Below are positions 26,123 to 34,611 of a DNA stretch of 64,000 bases, piece after piece. The stretch lies in assembly GCA_963836015.1 (NCBI GenBank), contig CAWIIF010000015.1, forward strand, positions 1,922,001 to 1,986,000, written 5' to 3'. The translations under genes and the position numbers were made by a program. Origin of the DNA: CAWCDJ01 sp963836015. Its GTDB lineage: Bacteria; Acidobacteriota; Terriglobia; Bryobacterales; Bryobacteraceae. Under the pieces are notes generated by a model that saw nothing but the letters and a program-made list of their open reading frames with translations, did not search any database and was not told the origin of the DNA. The first letter of the stretch is position 1. Each line of letters begins with the position of its first letter.

Positions 26123-26157
26123 CGCGGAGTCCGCATAAAAATGGACTCCGCATTAAA
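26123..26157. repeat. RIT2 right terminal inverted repeat
   Basis: Exact reverse complement of 22801-22835. It is followed directly by CCTG, where istB resumes. Confidence 0.95.
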
Positions 26158-26297
26158 CCTGGGCTATGACGAATGGCCCAACTTCCTGGGCAACCGGCCC
26201 ATGGTGGAGGCGCTGCTGAGCCGGCTGCGGCACTACTGCCACACGGTGCACATCAAAGGTCCGTCCCTGCGCGAGCCGCAAGGCTGAGGACAGAGGC

Positions 26298-26630
26298 GTG
26301 GACCACAGCCGCGAGCAGCAAGAATACATTCGCCAAGTCCTGGAGGCGTACCGGAAAACGCCGGGCACGATGGGGACGGTGCGCCGAGCGGACCGGATGC
26401 TGGCTGCCCAACTCTACCAACGCGGCCTTTCCGTGGTGGTGATCGAAAACGCCTTGGTGCTGGCAGCCACGCGGCGCCTGGTCCGCCCGGCTGGGGCGCC
26501 GCCGTTGGGTGCGATTCGCTCGCTGGCGTATTTCCTTCCGGTGATAGAGGAGGTGCTGGAGTCGCGCGTCAGTCCAGACTACTTCCACTACCTGCGGGAC
26601 AAACTCGCCAACCTCGCGTCCGTCCGGTAG
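26298..26630 (+). CDS. IS21 passenger protein of unknown function, 110 aa
   Basis: The GTG start is ten bases after the end of istB, with GAGGACAGAG upstream. The protein is basic and helical: SREQQEYIRQVLEAYRKTPG, then RADRMLAAQLYQRGLSVVVI, ENALVLAATRRLVRP, and PLGAIRSLAYFLPVIEEVLE near the end. It sits inside the IS21 ends, so it travels with the element. The middle looks like a small winged-helix or replication-initiator-like fold (RSLAYFLPVI motif), but I do not know a function. Confidence 0.7.
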   Translation: MDHSREQQEYIRQVLEAYRKTPGTMGTVRRADRMLAAQLYQRGLSVVVIENALVLAATRRLVRPAGAPPLGAIRSLAYFLPVIEEVLESRVSPDYFHYLRDKLANLASVR

Positions 26631-26654
26631 CGACGAATCCAGCAGCCACGCTCA

Positions 26655-26706
26655 ATCCGCGCCTTCGGCGCGGATGATGAAAAGCAACCCGCACGCCTGC
26701 GGCGTG
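26655..26706. repeat. paired hairpins with GATGAT tail
   Basis: ATCCGCGCC-TTC-GGCGCGGAT (26655-26675), followed by GATG, and CACGCC-TGC-GGCGTG (26692-26706), followed by GATGAT. A third member with the same TTC loop and GATGATG tail is at 51747-51770. The form is REP-like. Confidence 0.5.
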
Positions 26707-26988
26707 GATGATATCGCTCGCCCTCCTCCTGTTCCCAATCCCGTTCCTGGCGTGGGTCACTTTGGCCGAGCATCACTGGGTCATTCTTGGCGGGCGCCAA
26801 AGGGGGAAGCAATCCATTGCGAAAGTCCAACGGTTTGGCGTTGCAAGCCAACCGGCGTCTACAAGTACGGGAAAAGCGAATGACCTGAACTCAGTCACTC
26901 GCCGCTCCGAACATAGATCCACCCGAGAGGAGCCTTGCCTCACCGATCTTCGAGTATAGGCTTCTCCATTATGCCCCGGAAATGCGAA

Positions 26989-27024
26989 GGCCGGTCCCGG
27001 CTCGGAGGAGCGCCAGGACCGGCC
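26989..27024 (-). terminator. hairpin downstream of the DegP-like gene
   Basis: GGCCGGTCC (26989-26997) and GGACCGGCC (27016-27024) form a perfect 9-bp GC-rich stem 18 bases past the stop on the minus strand. The following tract (TTCGCATTTCC) is only weakly T-rich. Confidence 0.45.
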
Positions 27025-27041
27025 ATCCTGTCGTGCGCCAC

Positions 27042-28526
27042 TCAGACAGCAAGGTACATGGTGCTGCCGTTTCGGTTCACCAACAGGAGGGGTTGCTCCT
27101 TCGAGCCGCGGACGGCGCGCTCGAATTCGGAGGTATTCTTGACAGGCCTGCGGTTGACTTCCTGAATAACGTCGCCCCTGCGGAGACCTGCCTGAGCCGC
27201 CTCGCTCGAGGGGCTTACGCTGGTCACCACGACGCCTTGAGTATCAGGCGGAAACCCGAGATCGTGTGCCGATCCGGCATCCAGATCTCCCACGGACACG
27301 CCCGCGAGTGCACTACTGTGGGGGTTGTCGCCCTGGCGCTGCACGGCAGCCTCCGTGGTCGGCAACTCACCCAGTTTCACCGCAACTTCCCGCTCGGCTC
27401 CATTGCGGAACACTTTGAGGTTAACGGCGGCATCCGGAGACATCATGGAAATCTTCATACGCAGGTCGTTGGCATCCTCAACGGGCTTCCCGTTGACGTC
27501 CAGGATGATGTCGCCTTTCTCCAGGCCGCTTTGCGAAGCCGGACTGTCTGCGCTGACATCGCCGACCAGCGCGCCGCGAGCTTCCTTTTCGCCGAACGCC
27601 TTGGCCATGGACGGCGTGACGTCTTGAGGGACGATCCCCAGGTAAGCGCGCGTAACCTTCCCATTCTTGACGATCTGCTGCATGACTTCACTTGCCATGT
27701 TCGCCGGGATGGCGAAGCCGATCCCCTGATTGCCTTCCGACCCATGGGCAATGATGGCGGTATTGACGCCGATCAACTCGCCGCGGTCATTCACCAGCGC
27801 CCCGCCGGAATTGCCGGGGTTGATGGGAGCGTCGGTTTGGATGAAGTTCTCATAGTCTTCGATCCCGAGGTGGGTCCGGCCGGTGGCGCTCACAATGCCC
27901 ATGGTGACCGTTTGGCCGACGCCGAAAGGATCGCCTACGGCAAGGGCATAGTCGCCAACCTGGACTTTCGAGGAATCGCCCACGGTGATGCAGGGCAGAT
28001 TGGCGGCGTCGATCTTCAGCACCGCTATGTCGCTCTTCGGATCGGTTCCGACGACCTTGGCTTTGAAGTCACGCTTATCCGACAAAGTGACAGTGACGTC
28101 GGTGGCGCCTTCCACAACATGGTTGTTGGTCAGGATGTACCCGTTCGGGGTCATGATGATGCCCGAGCCGACACCCTGCTCACGCTGCTCCGGCGCCTGA
28201 CGCGGCACCCTGAACTGCCGGTTGGAGCCGTTGCCGAAAAACTTCTGGAACAGCGGATCGTCGGGCATTTCTCCGAAGAATTGCGCGGGGATCTTGGACA
28301 CCTTCGACGACGAGACATTCACAACCGCCGGCAGCACCTTCTTCACGACCGGTGCGAATCCTGTCCGGCTGGGTCCCTCGTCGGGATTTGCCATCTTCAA
28401 CGCCAGAGCGGAATGTAAGGATTCAATACGGCTGGCGGTGGCGAAGCCGACGCCCGCCACCCCTAATGCCAGTGCTGCCGCGAGCAACACGGCCTGAGGA
28501 CGTTTCCAAAAACTCTGCTTGTTCAT
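27042..28526 (-). CDS. DegP/HtrA-like periplasmic serine protease
   Basis: 494 residues. An N-terminal membrane anchor or signal (VLLAAALALGVAGVGFA) is followed by a trypsin-like domain with His (TNNHVVEG), Asp (KSDIAVLK) and Ser (NPGNSGGAL), then two PDZ domains (RAYLGIVPQDVTPSMAKAFG and the GVVVTSVSPSSEAAQAGLRR region). It degrades misfolded envelope proteins. The ATG has GGAGG four bases upstream. It begins a run of stress genes on the right of the mobile cluster. Confidence 0.95.
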   Translation of the reverse strand: MNKQSFWKRPQAVLLAAALALGVAGVGFATASRIESLHSALALKMANPDEGPSRTGFAPVVKKVLPAVVNVSSSKVSKIPAQFFGEMPDDPLFQKFFGNGSNRQFRVPRQAPEQREQGVGSGIIMTPNGYILTNNHVVEGATDVTVTLSDKRDFKAKVVGTDPKSDIAVLKIDAANLPCITVGDSSKVQVGDYALAVGDPFGVGQTVTMGIVSATGRTHLGIEDYENFIQTDAPINPGNSGGALVNDRGELIGVNTAIIAHGSEGNQGIGFAIPANMASEVMQQIVKNGKVTRAYLGIVPQDVTPSMAKAFGEKEARGALVGDVSADSPASQSGLEKGDIILDVNGKPVEDANDLRMKISMMSPDAAVNLKVFRNGAEREVAVKLGELPTTEAAVQRQGDNPHSSALAGVSVGDLDAGSAHDLGFPPDTQGVVVTSVSPSSEAAQAGLRRGDVIQEVNRRPVKNTSEFERAVRGSKEQPLLLVNRNGSTMYLAV

Positions 28527-28676
28527 ATACCCTCCAATTCGAGAAGTCGGCGGGCCGCCGCATCAGATGACTTCGTGGCAGGCTGCCCTAAATAGTTGGA
28601 CGGATCGGCGCGGAAGTGGTCGTTGGTGGGAAGTTAGTATATGGGATGCCCGCGATTGGGTATGGGCAGCAACCGG

Positions 28677-29327
28677 TTAGGAGATGAGTCCCTTGCGCAC
28701 CGCGTACAAAGTCAGTTCCGGGATGCCGCGCAGCTTCAGCTTTTGCATGACCCTGGCTCGGTGGGTCTCAACCGTATAGACGCTGAGATTCAGGAGATCC
28801 GCGATTTCCTTGCTTGAGTTGCCCTCGGCCACCAATTGCAGAATCTCCCGTTCGCGGGGCGTGAGCAGTTCGTACGAATCGTCCAACCCGGTGCGCTGCA
28901 ACTTTCGCATGTAGTCGTCCAGCAACACCCTTCCGACCGCCGGGCTGAAAAACGATTTTCCGCTGGCAGCGGCATGAATGGCTCGCGCCAGGTCCGCCTC
29001 GGCGGAGTCTTTCAGAAGATACCCCTTGGCCCCGGCCTTCAACGCGCGGAGGACATAGCCCTCGTCGGAGTGCATACTCAGGATGACGACCTGCGTGCCG
29101 GGCAGAGCCCCCCGAATCTGACGAGCCGCCTCGATGCCATTCAGGCTTGGCATTCCGATATCCATGACCACCACGTCCGGTTTCAGTGTTTGGGCCATGG
29201 CAACGGCATCTCGCCCGTTGTCCGCTTCCCCGACGACCGAAAGATCGGGTTGAGCTTCGACCACCATGCGAAGACCGGCGCGTATTAACGTGTGGTCGTC
29301 GGCGAGGAGGACACCAATCTTGTTCAT
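28677..29327 (-). CDS. NarL/LuxR-family response regulator
   Basis: 216 residues. The receiver domain has the acidic pair Asp10-Asp11, phospho-acceptor Asp56 (VVVMDIGMP) and Lys in GYLLKDS. The C-terminal LuxR HTH reads LTPREREILQLVAEGNSSKE, then VYTVETHRARVMQKL. The start overlaps the stop of the kinase gene (ATGA), so the two form a two-component pair. The target genes are unknown. Neighbouring degP and uspA genes suggest envelope or general stress. Confidence 0.95.
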   Translation of the reverse strand: MNKIGVLLADDHTLIRAGLRMVVEAQPDLSVVGEADNGRDAVAMAQTLKPDVVVMDIGMPSLNGIEAARQIRGALPGTQVVILSMHSDEGYVLRALKAGAKGYLLKDSAEADLARAIHAAASGKSFFSPAVGRVLLDDYMRKLQRTGLDDSYELLTPREREILQLVAEGNSSKEIADLLNLSVYTVETHRARVMQKLKLRGIPELTLYAVRKGLIS

Positions 29328-30730
29328 GAATGATTCCGGTTCGCGGGAGGGAAGGGGAGTTCCGCCATAAGGGTGACGCCCTGTCCGGGCTTGGATTCCA
29401 CGCTGAACGTCCCGGCTAGCCGCTTCACCCGCTCCTCCATTCCCAGTATCCCCAACCCACGCGTCCGGGTCGGATCGAATCCCCGGCCGTCGTCGCCGAC
29501 CCGGACCGCAATGCCTGTTGCATTACGCACGACGGTCACCTTCGCATTCCTGGATCCGGAGTGCCGCACGGCGTTGTTGAGAGCTTCCTGAACCAGCCGA
29601 TAGATGCAGATCCTGTATTCGTCGGGCAGGTCTTCCGGGACGTTCTCCGATTCGACGGACACTTCGATCTCGCTGCGCCGGGACACTTCCCGCCCCTGCC
29701 ACTCCAGCGCCGCAACCAGCCCAAGGTCATCCAGCATGGACGGCCGAAGCAGGAGTGCGATATTCCTTATCGCTTGGAAGGTCCTTTCGGCGACGGCCTT
29801 CATGTGGTCAAGTTGCGCCTTCGCCTCGGAATGATCCTTGGAAAGCGTGTTCGACAGCCGCCCTATATCCACTAGCAGCGCGCCCAGCGCCTGTCCGATT
29901 TCGTCGTGCAACTCCCGCGAGATGGACCGCCGCTCGGTCTCCTGAGCGTCCACCAGGCGCGACGAAAGCCGCTGCAACTCGTGCTGGCTTCGCGCGAGCT
30001 GCACATAGCGCTGGTGAGTCTGGCGTTCGAGGCGCACGATGTAAACCATGCCTCCCAGCGCGAGCAGAAGACCGGTCCCGAAACCGATCGTGAGCGCCCG
30101 TGACAGGCCCCCTTGCAGGCGGCTGAATTCTGCTATTAGGGCCTGATCGGCCTGCCGGAATCGCTCTTCATTCCAAGCCCGCAGCTTGCCGGACCAATCT
30201 ACAAGTTGTTTCTGAAGTGGGATCATGCGGTCCGAGACCAAGCTTTGGGTCTGGCGCCGCTGCTCGTCGGGTTTCGCGGCGAGGACGGAGATATAGAGAG
30301 TCCGCTGCTGCATGAAGACGTCCCGCATTCCATCCAGTAGCGCGGTCTCCGCGGAATCACGGTCGCTCGGATAACTTCTTAGGTCGGAGTCGATCTCGAC
30401 AGTGAGCCGATCGAGACGCTGGCGGGCCGCCTGGTCCCGAACGGCTTTCTCTTGCGCCACGAACTGCCCAACGGCTTCGTTGTAGCTCTGGACGGCAAGG
30501 AATAGGCCTGAAAGCATCTGTGTGCGCGCCGCCAGCACATGGGTGACGATTTGCTGCTGAGCGTGCATTTCGCCGAGAAACCGGTCCGCCAGGACGCCCG
30601 ACGCCAGCAGAAGCGCCAGCAGCACGCCACAGACAAGGAGAAGCAGCCAGCGCAACCTGCCGAGGCGGGGATCCGGTTCGAGTTGCCCCGACTCGGCCGC
30701 AGATCCGTTCGGCGTTGTCATGGCTTCCAT
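29324..30730 (-). CDS. NarL-type sensor histidine kinase
   Basis: 468 residues. A first membrane helix (about 28-47), an extracytoplasmic helical sensor region of about 165 residues, and a second helix (about 213-232) are followed by a HisKA_3 domain with RELHDEIGQALGALLVDIGR (His275) and a HATPase domain (ALNNAVRHSG, then GDDGRGFDP and GLGILGMEERV). The sensor is helical and resembles methyl-accepting-type four-helix bundles. ATG 30730 is followed by another at 30721; neither has a strong ribosome site. Confidence 0.93.
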   Translation of the reverse strand: MEAMTTPNGSAAESGQLEPDPRLGRLRWLLLLVCGVLLALLLASGVLADRFLGEMHAQQQIVTHVLAARTQMLSGLFLAVQSYNEAVGQFVAQEKAVRDQAARQRLDRLTVEIDSDLRSYPSDRDSAETALLDGMRDVFMQQRTLYISVLAAKPDEQRRQTQSLVSDRMIPLQKQLVDWSGKLRAWNEERFRQADQALIAEFSRLQGGLSRALTIGFGTGLLLALGGMVYIVRLERQTHQRYVQLARSQHELQRLSSRLVDAQETERRSISRELHDEIGQALGALLVDIGRLSNTLSKDHSEAKAQLDHMKAVAERTFQAIRNIALLLRPSMLDDLGLVAALEWQGREVSRRSEIEVSVESENVPEDLPDEYRICIYRLVQEALNNAVRHSGSRNAKVTVVRNATGIAVRVGDDGRGFDPTRTRGLGILGMEERVKRLAGTFSVESKPGQGVTLMAELPFPPANRNHS

Positions 30731-30833
30731 AAAGGAGAGACGGAATCATTATCCCTCTCGTTCCGCGGCGGCTCAAGGCGGGGCGCGAGCAGTCGGAAGC
30801 CGCCACTGTAAGACCAGGCTCGCACGGGGACAA

Positions 30834-31697
30834 TCAGACGCTCAGAACAGGACAAGGCGATTCACGGACGATCCGATACAGGTCGGACCAGAGCCGCGAG
30901 ACTGGCCCGCGATCATGTCCGCGACCCACTATGACCAGATCCGCAGAATCCTCGATGGCGGCACGACGAATACCCTCAGCTACGTCATTGCTGATCACAC
31001 TCACGACGCCGGTGGCGCCACCCTCTCGCGTGACATCGGCGGGTGCGAGATCTGCGGTGTTCGTGCCGAGCTCTGGGGGTTGCGCCGGCGTGATGTGCAG
31101 AGTCGATAACTTCGCTCCGGAAGCTTGAGCGAATAGGCGAGCGGCCCCCAAAACAGCTTGCCCTTCCTCGTCAAGCCTTATCCCGCAAATCATCGCGCGA
31201 AATCCTGCAAAATGCGCCATCGCCGAATCAACGTCGTGGACGCTTGTAAAGACAGCGCAATCCATGTCATGCAGAACTTTGGCAGTAACCGATCCGAGTA
31301 GGAGGCGGCGGAATGTGCCAAGTCCTCTGGTTGGCATCATGATGAGGTCTATGCCGTCCCGCCGCGCAACCGCGTGAATGATAGCGGCGGGATCGCCGTC
31401 TTCCATGATCGCGCTGCATTTCATGTCGGGGAATTGCTCCCGAACGAACGTCTGAAGGTGCGCGGCTTCTCGATCGCGGAGTTTCGCGACCGGCGCCGTG
31501 TAGGGTATTGGCGAACGTTCAGACTCGCCCATCGCATCGAGGCGTCCGGCCAGGTTGTAGCCTCGCACCAGGTCGAACGAGTGCAACACGGTCAGTTGGG
31601 CCGCGCACACTCGGGCCATCTCTCGAACATAAGGAACCATCGCCTCGCTGGCTGTCGAGAAATCCACGGGAAAGAGGATCTTATGGAATGGCGCCAT
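30834..31697 (-). CDS. tandem universal stress protein (UspA family)
   Basis: 287 residues with two Usp domains. Domain 1 starts FHKILFPVDFSTASEAMVPY and has the nucleotide-binding pattern MPTRGLGTFRRLLLGSVTAK. Domain 2 starts near residue 160 (RAMICGIRLDEEGQAVLGAA) and has VGRGHDRGPVSRLWSDL, a weaker version of that motif, so only domain 1 may bind ATP. The next gene upstream (31741) on the same strand encodes a transporter that also ends in an Usp-like segment. Confidence 0.9.
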   Translation of the reverse strand: MAPFHKILFPVDFSTASEAMVPYVREMARVCAAQLTVLHSFDLVRGYNLAGRLDAMGESERSPIPYTAPVAKLRDREAAHLQTFVREQFPDMKCSAIMEDGDPAAIIHAVARRDGIDLIMMPTRGLGTFRRLLLGSVTAKVLHDMDCAVFTSVHDVDSAMAHFAGFRAMICGIRLDEEGQAVLGAARLFAQASGAKLSTLHITPAQPPELGTNTADLAPADVTREGGATGVVSVISNDVAEGIRRAAIEDSADLVIVGRGHDRGPVSRLWSDLYRIVRESPCPVLSV

Positions 31698-31740
31698 GCC
31701 TACTCATTGTAGTGCGGCAACACAATCTCGGATCTTCTTG

Positions 31741-33564
31741 CTACGCGAGGGCGCTTTCCTCTCCAGATTCGCGCAAGAAGACACAAGAAGCTCGCGTCTC
31801 GCTGACCATGCGGCGAAGCAGGTTGAAGTCGACCTCGTCCGGCATTCCGAAAATGTTCAGGTCGGCCTGGGGCGCGCGGGATAATTGGCCTGCGAAGTCC
31901 CCTCGGTATACCGTGAGCCGAGAATCCTTGGGAAGGCGTGCAAGTTCAACCAAGCGACTCAAGAACTGCCGGCCATTCAACATCTCGCCGTCGTCTTGGA
32001 CGACAGTGATCAGGTTCAGGTCCGCCTCCCAGTTGCGCTTGAGAAGATAGGCAACCAGGATGCAGAGATCCAGGTTGCCTAGTTCCATCGTGATCTGCCA
32101 CGCCGGGCTCTTGTCCGCCACCCAAAGATTGATGGACTTCTCCAAACCTAAACTGGCCGTAGGGTGCCTGCCAAACAGCATCACCCCGACCTGCCAGTCG
32201 CGTGATCCAGAGATGATGCCGCGCACGTCTGCTTCACGGCTGGCGTCCTTCGGCAAGGTGAGGAAGCAGATGTTAGGGCGCAGAATGGCGCCGCGGAGAG
32301 CCTGGACACCACCGACAACACCCTGCATAAAGTTGGCCGTATCCAGTACAGCCCAAGAGGCAAAAATGCCTTGCTTGCGGAATGTTCCGGTCAGAACGGG
32401 GAGCCGGCTCCGAAGGCGATCGACTTCTCCCGATGTTGCCATGCCAAGTATTTTGATGGAGCCTCTCGGCCGAGCCAGCGAATAAATGAATCGGAACGAA
32501 CCGCGCAGCTCGCGGGCGGACTCAACCGGCACCACGAGATTCGGTTGCCAGGCGCGCTCCCGTGCCGCTGGGAGGTCGGCGACCTTCCTTGCCGCCCATT
32601 CCGCCACAGCCCCAAACAGACCGCTCCGCACGTCTCCGAACGGCGCCTTCAGGCTCCTGCTCAGGAGAACGCCATAGAGGATTACGACAAAGACCACTGC
32701 CATAAGGCTGAAGGCCGGATTCTGGAGGAACATGGCATAAAAGCACCCCACTGCGCCAAGCAGGGGGATCATCCGCGAAACACGAAGTGTGGGGCGGAAG
32801 CTGATCAGCCCCAGGTTCTGTTCGATCAGCACTACCACGTTGATCATGGCGTAGGTGATGAGAAAGAACATCGTGATGAGCGGCGCAATCACATTGAGGT
32901 CGCGCATCAATAGGGCGCCCAGCACAATCGCGCCGGTAATCAGCATCGCGTTACGGGGCTCGCCGGACTTGCTTCGCCGGGCGAGCCATTCGGAACGAGC
33001 GAGGATGTGGTGTTCCCCCAAGGCGCAGAGGATACGGGGCGCTCCGACCAAGGAGGAAAGCGCAGAAGAAAAGGTGGCTCCCACCAGGCCGGCCAGGACA
33101 GCCGGCCTCCACGCCGCGCGGTCGATCAGGATATTGTAGTTCTGCACCAATTTTGGCGTCGTAGGGAAGATGTATTTCCACCCTGCCCGAAATCCGAAGA
33201 TGTACATCGCCACCGCGAGTGCTTGGCAGAGGTACAGAGGAATTCCCAGGCTTCCCCCAGCCTCCAGGCCAAGCGACTGAGAGATGATCGAGAAAGCGCC
33301 GCCGGCCCCGATCCGGATATTAGTTGTAATGGATGACATCGCCAGCCCGGTGAAGGTAGTGATCAAACAAGCTAACAGGATCACCAGCCATGCTCCGAGG
33401 AGCCCAGCGTTGCCGACCACCCAACCCTCTCGCAAGTACAAAATCACGCCGAGGATAGTCAGCAAGCTGGGCGTGAAAACCCCGCCGAAAGTGCCGAACC
33501 GGTTGCCGCCGAGCGATTGGCCTGCAAGCTTTTCTTGGAGATCGCTGATACTCTGATCGCTCAT
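31741..33564 (-). CDS. SLC12-like (cation-chloride cotransporter family) permease, apparently lacking TM4-7
   Basis: About 607 residues. The opening GTFGGVFTPSLLTILGVILY is the first helix of the cation-chloride cotransporter group of the APC superfamily. After helix 3 (LYLCQALAVAMYIFGF) the sequence jumps within 40 residues to LAGLVGATFSSALSSLVGAP, which normally lies near helix 8. About four helices (120-150 residues) seem absent, in frame. Three or four helices follow, then a C-terminal soluble domain. Start ATG 33564 (MSDQSISDLQ) is preferred over 33600, without a strong ribosome site. A LeuT-fold carrier without these helices is unlikely to work. Confidence 0.8.
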   Translation of the reverse strand: MSDQSISDLQEKLAGQSLGGNRFGTFGGVFTPSLLTILGVILYLREGWVVGNAGLLGAWLVILLACLITTFTGLAMSSITTNIRIGAGGAFSIISQSLGLEAGGSLGIPLYLCQALAVAMYIFGFRAGWKYIFPTTPKLVQNYNILIDRAAWRPAVLAGLVGATFSSALSSLVGAPRILCALGEHHILARSEWLARRSKSGEPRNAMLITGAIVLGALLMRDLNVIAPLITMFFLITYAMINVVVLIEQNLGLISFRPTLRVSRMIPLLGAVGCFYAMFLQNPAFSLMAVVFVVILYGVLLSRSLKAPFGDVRSGLFGAVAEWAARKVADLPAARERAWQPNLVVPVESARELRGSFRFIYSLARPRGSIKILGMATSGEVDRLRSRLPVLTGTFRKQGIFASWAVLDTANFMQGVVGGVQALRGAILRPNICFLTLPKDASREADVRGIISGSRDWQVGVMLFGRHPTASLGLEKSINLWVADKSPAWQITMELGNLDLCILVAYLLKRNWEADLNLITVVQDDGEMLNGRQFLSRLVELARLPKDSRLTVYRGDFAGQLSRAPQADLNIFGMPDEVDFNLLRRMVSETRASCVFLRESGEESALA

Positions 33565-33600
33565 TGAAAGATGATGGGGCAGCAAATGGCCTCGGCCCAT

Positions 33601-33903
33601 TGTAGCTGCAACTCAGGCGCGAGGCCTCGGGTGGCTGTTGTTTGGCCTGTGTGTCCGGGGCTTCTGATCGTGATCCGGATTCACGCGGTGGCTGGCCCCA
33701 ATGTTGACAATCACCCAGCGCGAGCGAACCAGCATCAGGCGGCTATTGAGGCAGTCCCGTGCACATCCAGTAAGGGATAGGCCGGAAGGCTCATCCGCAA
33801 TGACGGCTCTTCTTCTGCAACCATGGTTCAGCCGTCAAGACGCGGAACGCGCCGCTCAATGGGTCAGCAAAGGTCACGCCTGGCGAATGGCAGTCGAGGG
33901 CCA
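33601..33903. other. gene-free stretch
   Basis: About 300 bases between the permease start and the end of the acetyltransferase gene. Short frames exist on the plus strand (for example 33701-33943) but show no recognisable domain or ribosome site. I see nothing definite. Confidence 0.5.
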
Positions 33904-34611
33904 TCACGCACTCGCCATCGATCCACGATCACCGCCGGCCTGAAAGAGATCCGTGCCCGGATAGTCCTTGGGCAGGGCGACTCGTCTGTTGATCCACTCA
34001 ATCACGGCCGCATATCCGAGGCTCTCCGGATCATGCCGTAAGTATCCCTTGACGACGGCTAACACCCGGAACCCCTCTTTTAACTGAAACGACAGAGTCG
34101 GATCTGTCAAGCCGCCCGATACGATCGAGCGAACATACTGTTCGGCGGTCATCTCTTCCGCGTGCCGGTGATAACCCCGCAGGCGAGCCCCCGCCCGGAT
34201 GCGAAGCAGGCCCAGACGCTCCACCAACTCGCGGCGCGCACGGTATATCATCGTTCCGATACCTCGGCCCTGCATGTTCGGTCGCACCATTACTTCAGCC
34301 CCGTAAAGCGTCCGTCCACGTTCCGGGTCGTGATTGGTGAAGGTACCGCGTTCCGTGAAGTCTCGCCAGCTCGTTTCCATTCTATAGTCGTCCCAAAGTA
34401 CGATCAGGCTCGCGGCCATTCCCACTACTTGTCCCGTTTCTCTATCCACCGCCACAAACTGGCCTTCGGGAAACACGCTGCGGTGTGAGAGAAGCAGGTC
34501 TGTGGTCCACGATGGAGCCCCTGGATACACTTCACCGCACATCTCGATGATCCCAGAGAAGTCAGCGACGGTCGTGTTGCGTACAAAGATGGTGGCTGTG
34601 CTCTGCGTCAT
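33904..34611 (-). CDS. GNAT-family N-acetyltransferase
   Basis: 235 residues. The acetyl-CoA signature is VMVRPNMQGRGIGTMIYRAR (about residues 106-125), with the N-terminal strand IFVRNTTVADFSGIIEMC. The C-terminal 60 residues extend past the usual GNAT core. Its start overlaps the end of the nitrilase-like gene by 4 bases. In many bacteria these two domains are one fused protein, so the pair probably acts together. Confidence 0.88.
   Translation of the reverse strand: MTQSTATIFVRNTTVADFSGIIEMCGEVYPGAPSWTTDLLLSHRSVFPEGQFVAVDRETGQVVGMAASLIVLWDDYRMETSWRDFTERGTFTNHDPERGRTLYGAEVMVRPNMQGRGIGTMIYRARRELVERLGLLRIRAGARLRGYHRHAEEMTAEQYVRSIVSGGLTDPTLSFQLKEGFRVLAVVKGYLRHDPESLGYAAVIEWINRRVALPKDYPGTDLFQAGGDRGSMASA

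Larger units (their letters stand above)
22777..26157 (+). mobile_element. RIT element 2 (recombinase in trio), intact genes
   Basis: Three overlapping tyrosine recombinase genes lie between perfect 35-bp inverted repeats (22801-22835 and 26123-26157). The istB sequence is cut between CCTG at 22773-22776 and CCTG at 26158-26161, a 4-bp direct repeat. A 20-bp palindrome plus CAAG sits outside the left repeat. The insert is 3.4 kb and all three genes look complete, so this copy may be active. Confidence 0.92.
16718..26287 (+). pseudogene. istB: istB, interrupted by two RIT elements
   Basis: The gene lies in three pieces: 16718-17223, 22674-22776 and 26162-26287. Joined, they give 735 bases, exactly 245 codons with no stop before the end. 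Piece 1 has Walker A (GNSGTGKT) and ends in the Walker B strand LLIID. Piece 2 resumes EFGYLNLKPEQ and runs to STIITTNL. Piece 3 continues GYDEWPNFLGN and ends SLREPQG. IstB is the AAA+ helper that assists IstA in target choice. As it stands the helper is cut at its Walker B motif, so this IS21 copy should be unable to transpose on its own. Confidence 0.95.
15128..26799 (+). mobile_element. IS21-family element carrying two nested RIT elements (composite)
   Basis: istA, istB and a small passenger gene lie between end regions that share an imperfect repeat. The left end has GTGGCGGTCCAAAAGTAGACC (about 15141-15161). On the minus strand the right end has CGGCCAAAGTGACCCACG (about 26751-26768) and a second variant near 26774-26793. 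The exact termini are estimates. Without the two RIT inserts the element is about 2.8 kb, a normal IS21 size. No target duplication is visible (GCCGCG against AAGGGG), which suggests later rearrangement. Confidence 0.75.
26631..27041. other. gene-free stretch: IS21 right end, hairpins, degP terminator
   Basis: No convincing gene. It holds two hairpins of a GATGAT-tailed family (26655-26675 and 26692-26706), the right-end repeats of the IS21 element (about 26751-26799), and about 190 bases up to the terminator-like hairpin after the DegP-like gene. No remnant of the truncated histidine kinase was seen. Confidence 0.6.

Noticed and set aside
15120..26805. Target duplication for the IS21 element
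   Set aside because: No matching 4-8 bp at the estimated ends, so none is claimed.
33701..34041. Plus-strand frames between the permease and GNAT genes
   Set aside because: No ribosome site, no similarity to a domain, and partial overlap with the real GNAT gene.
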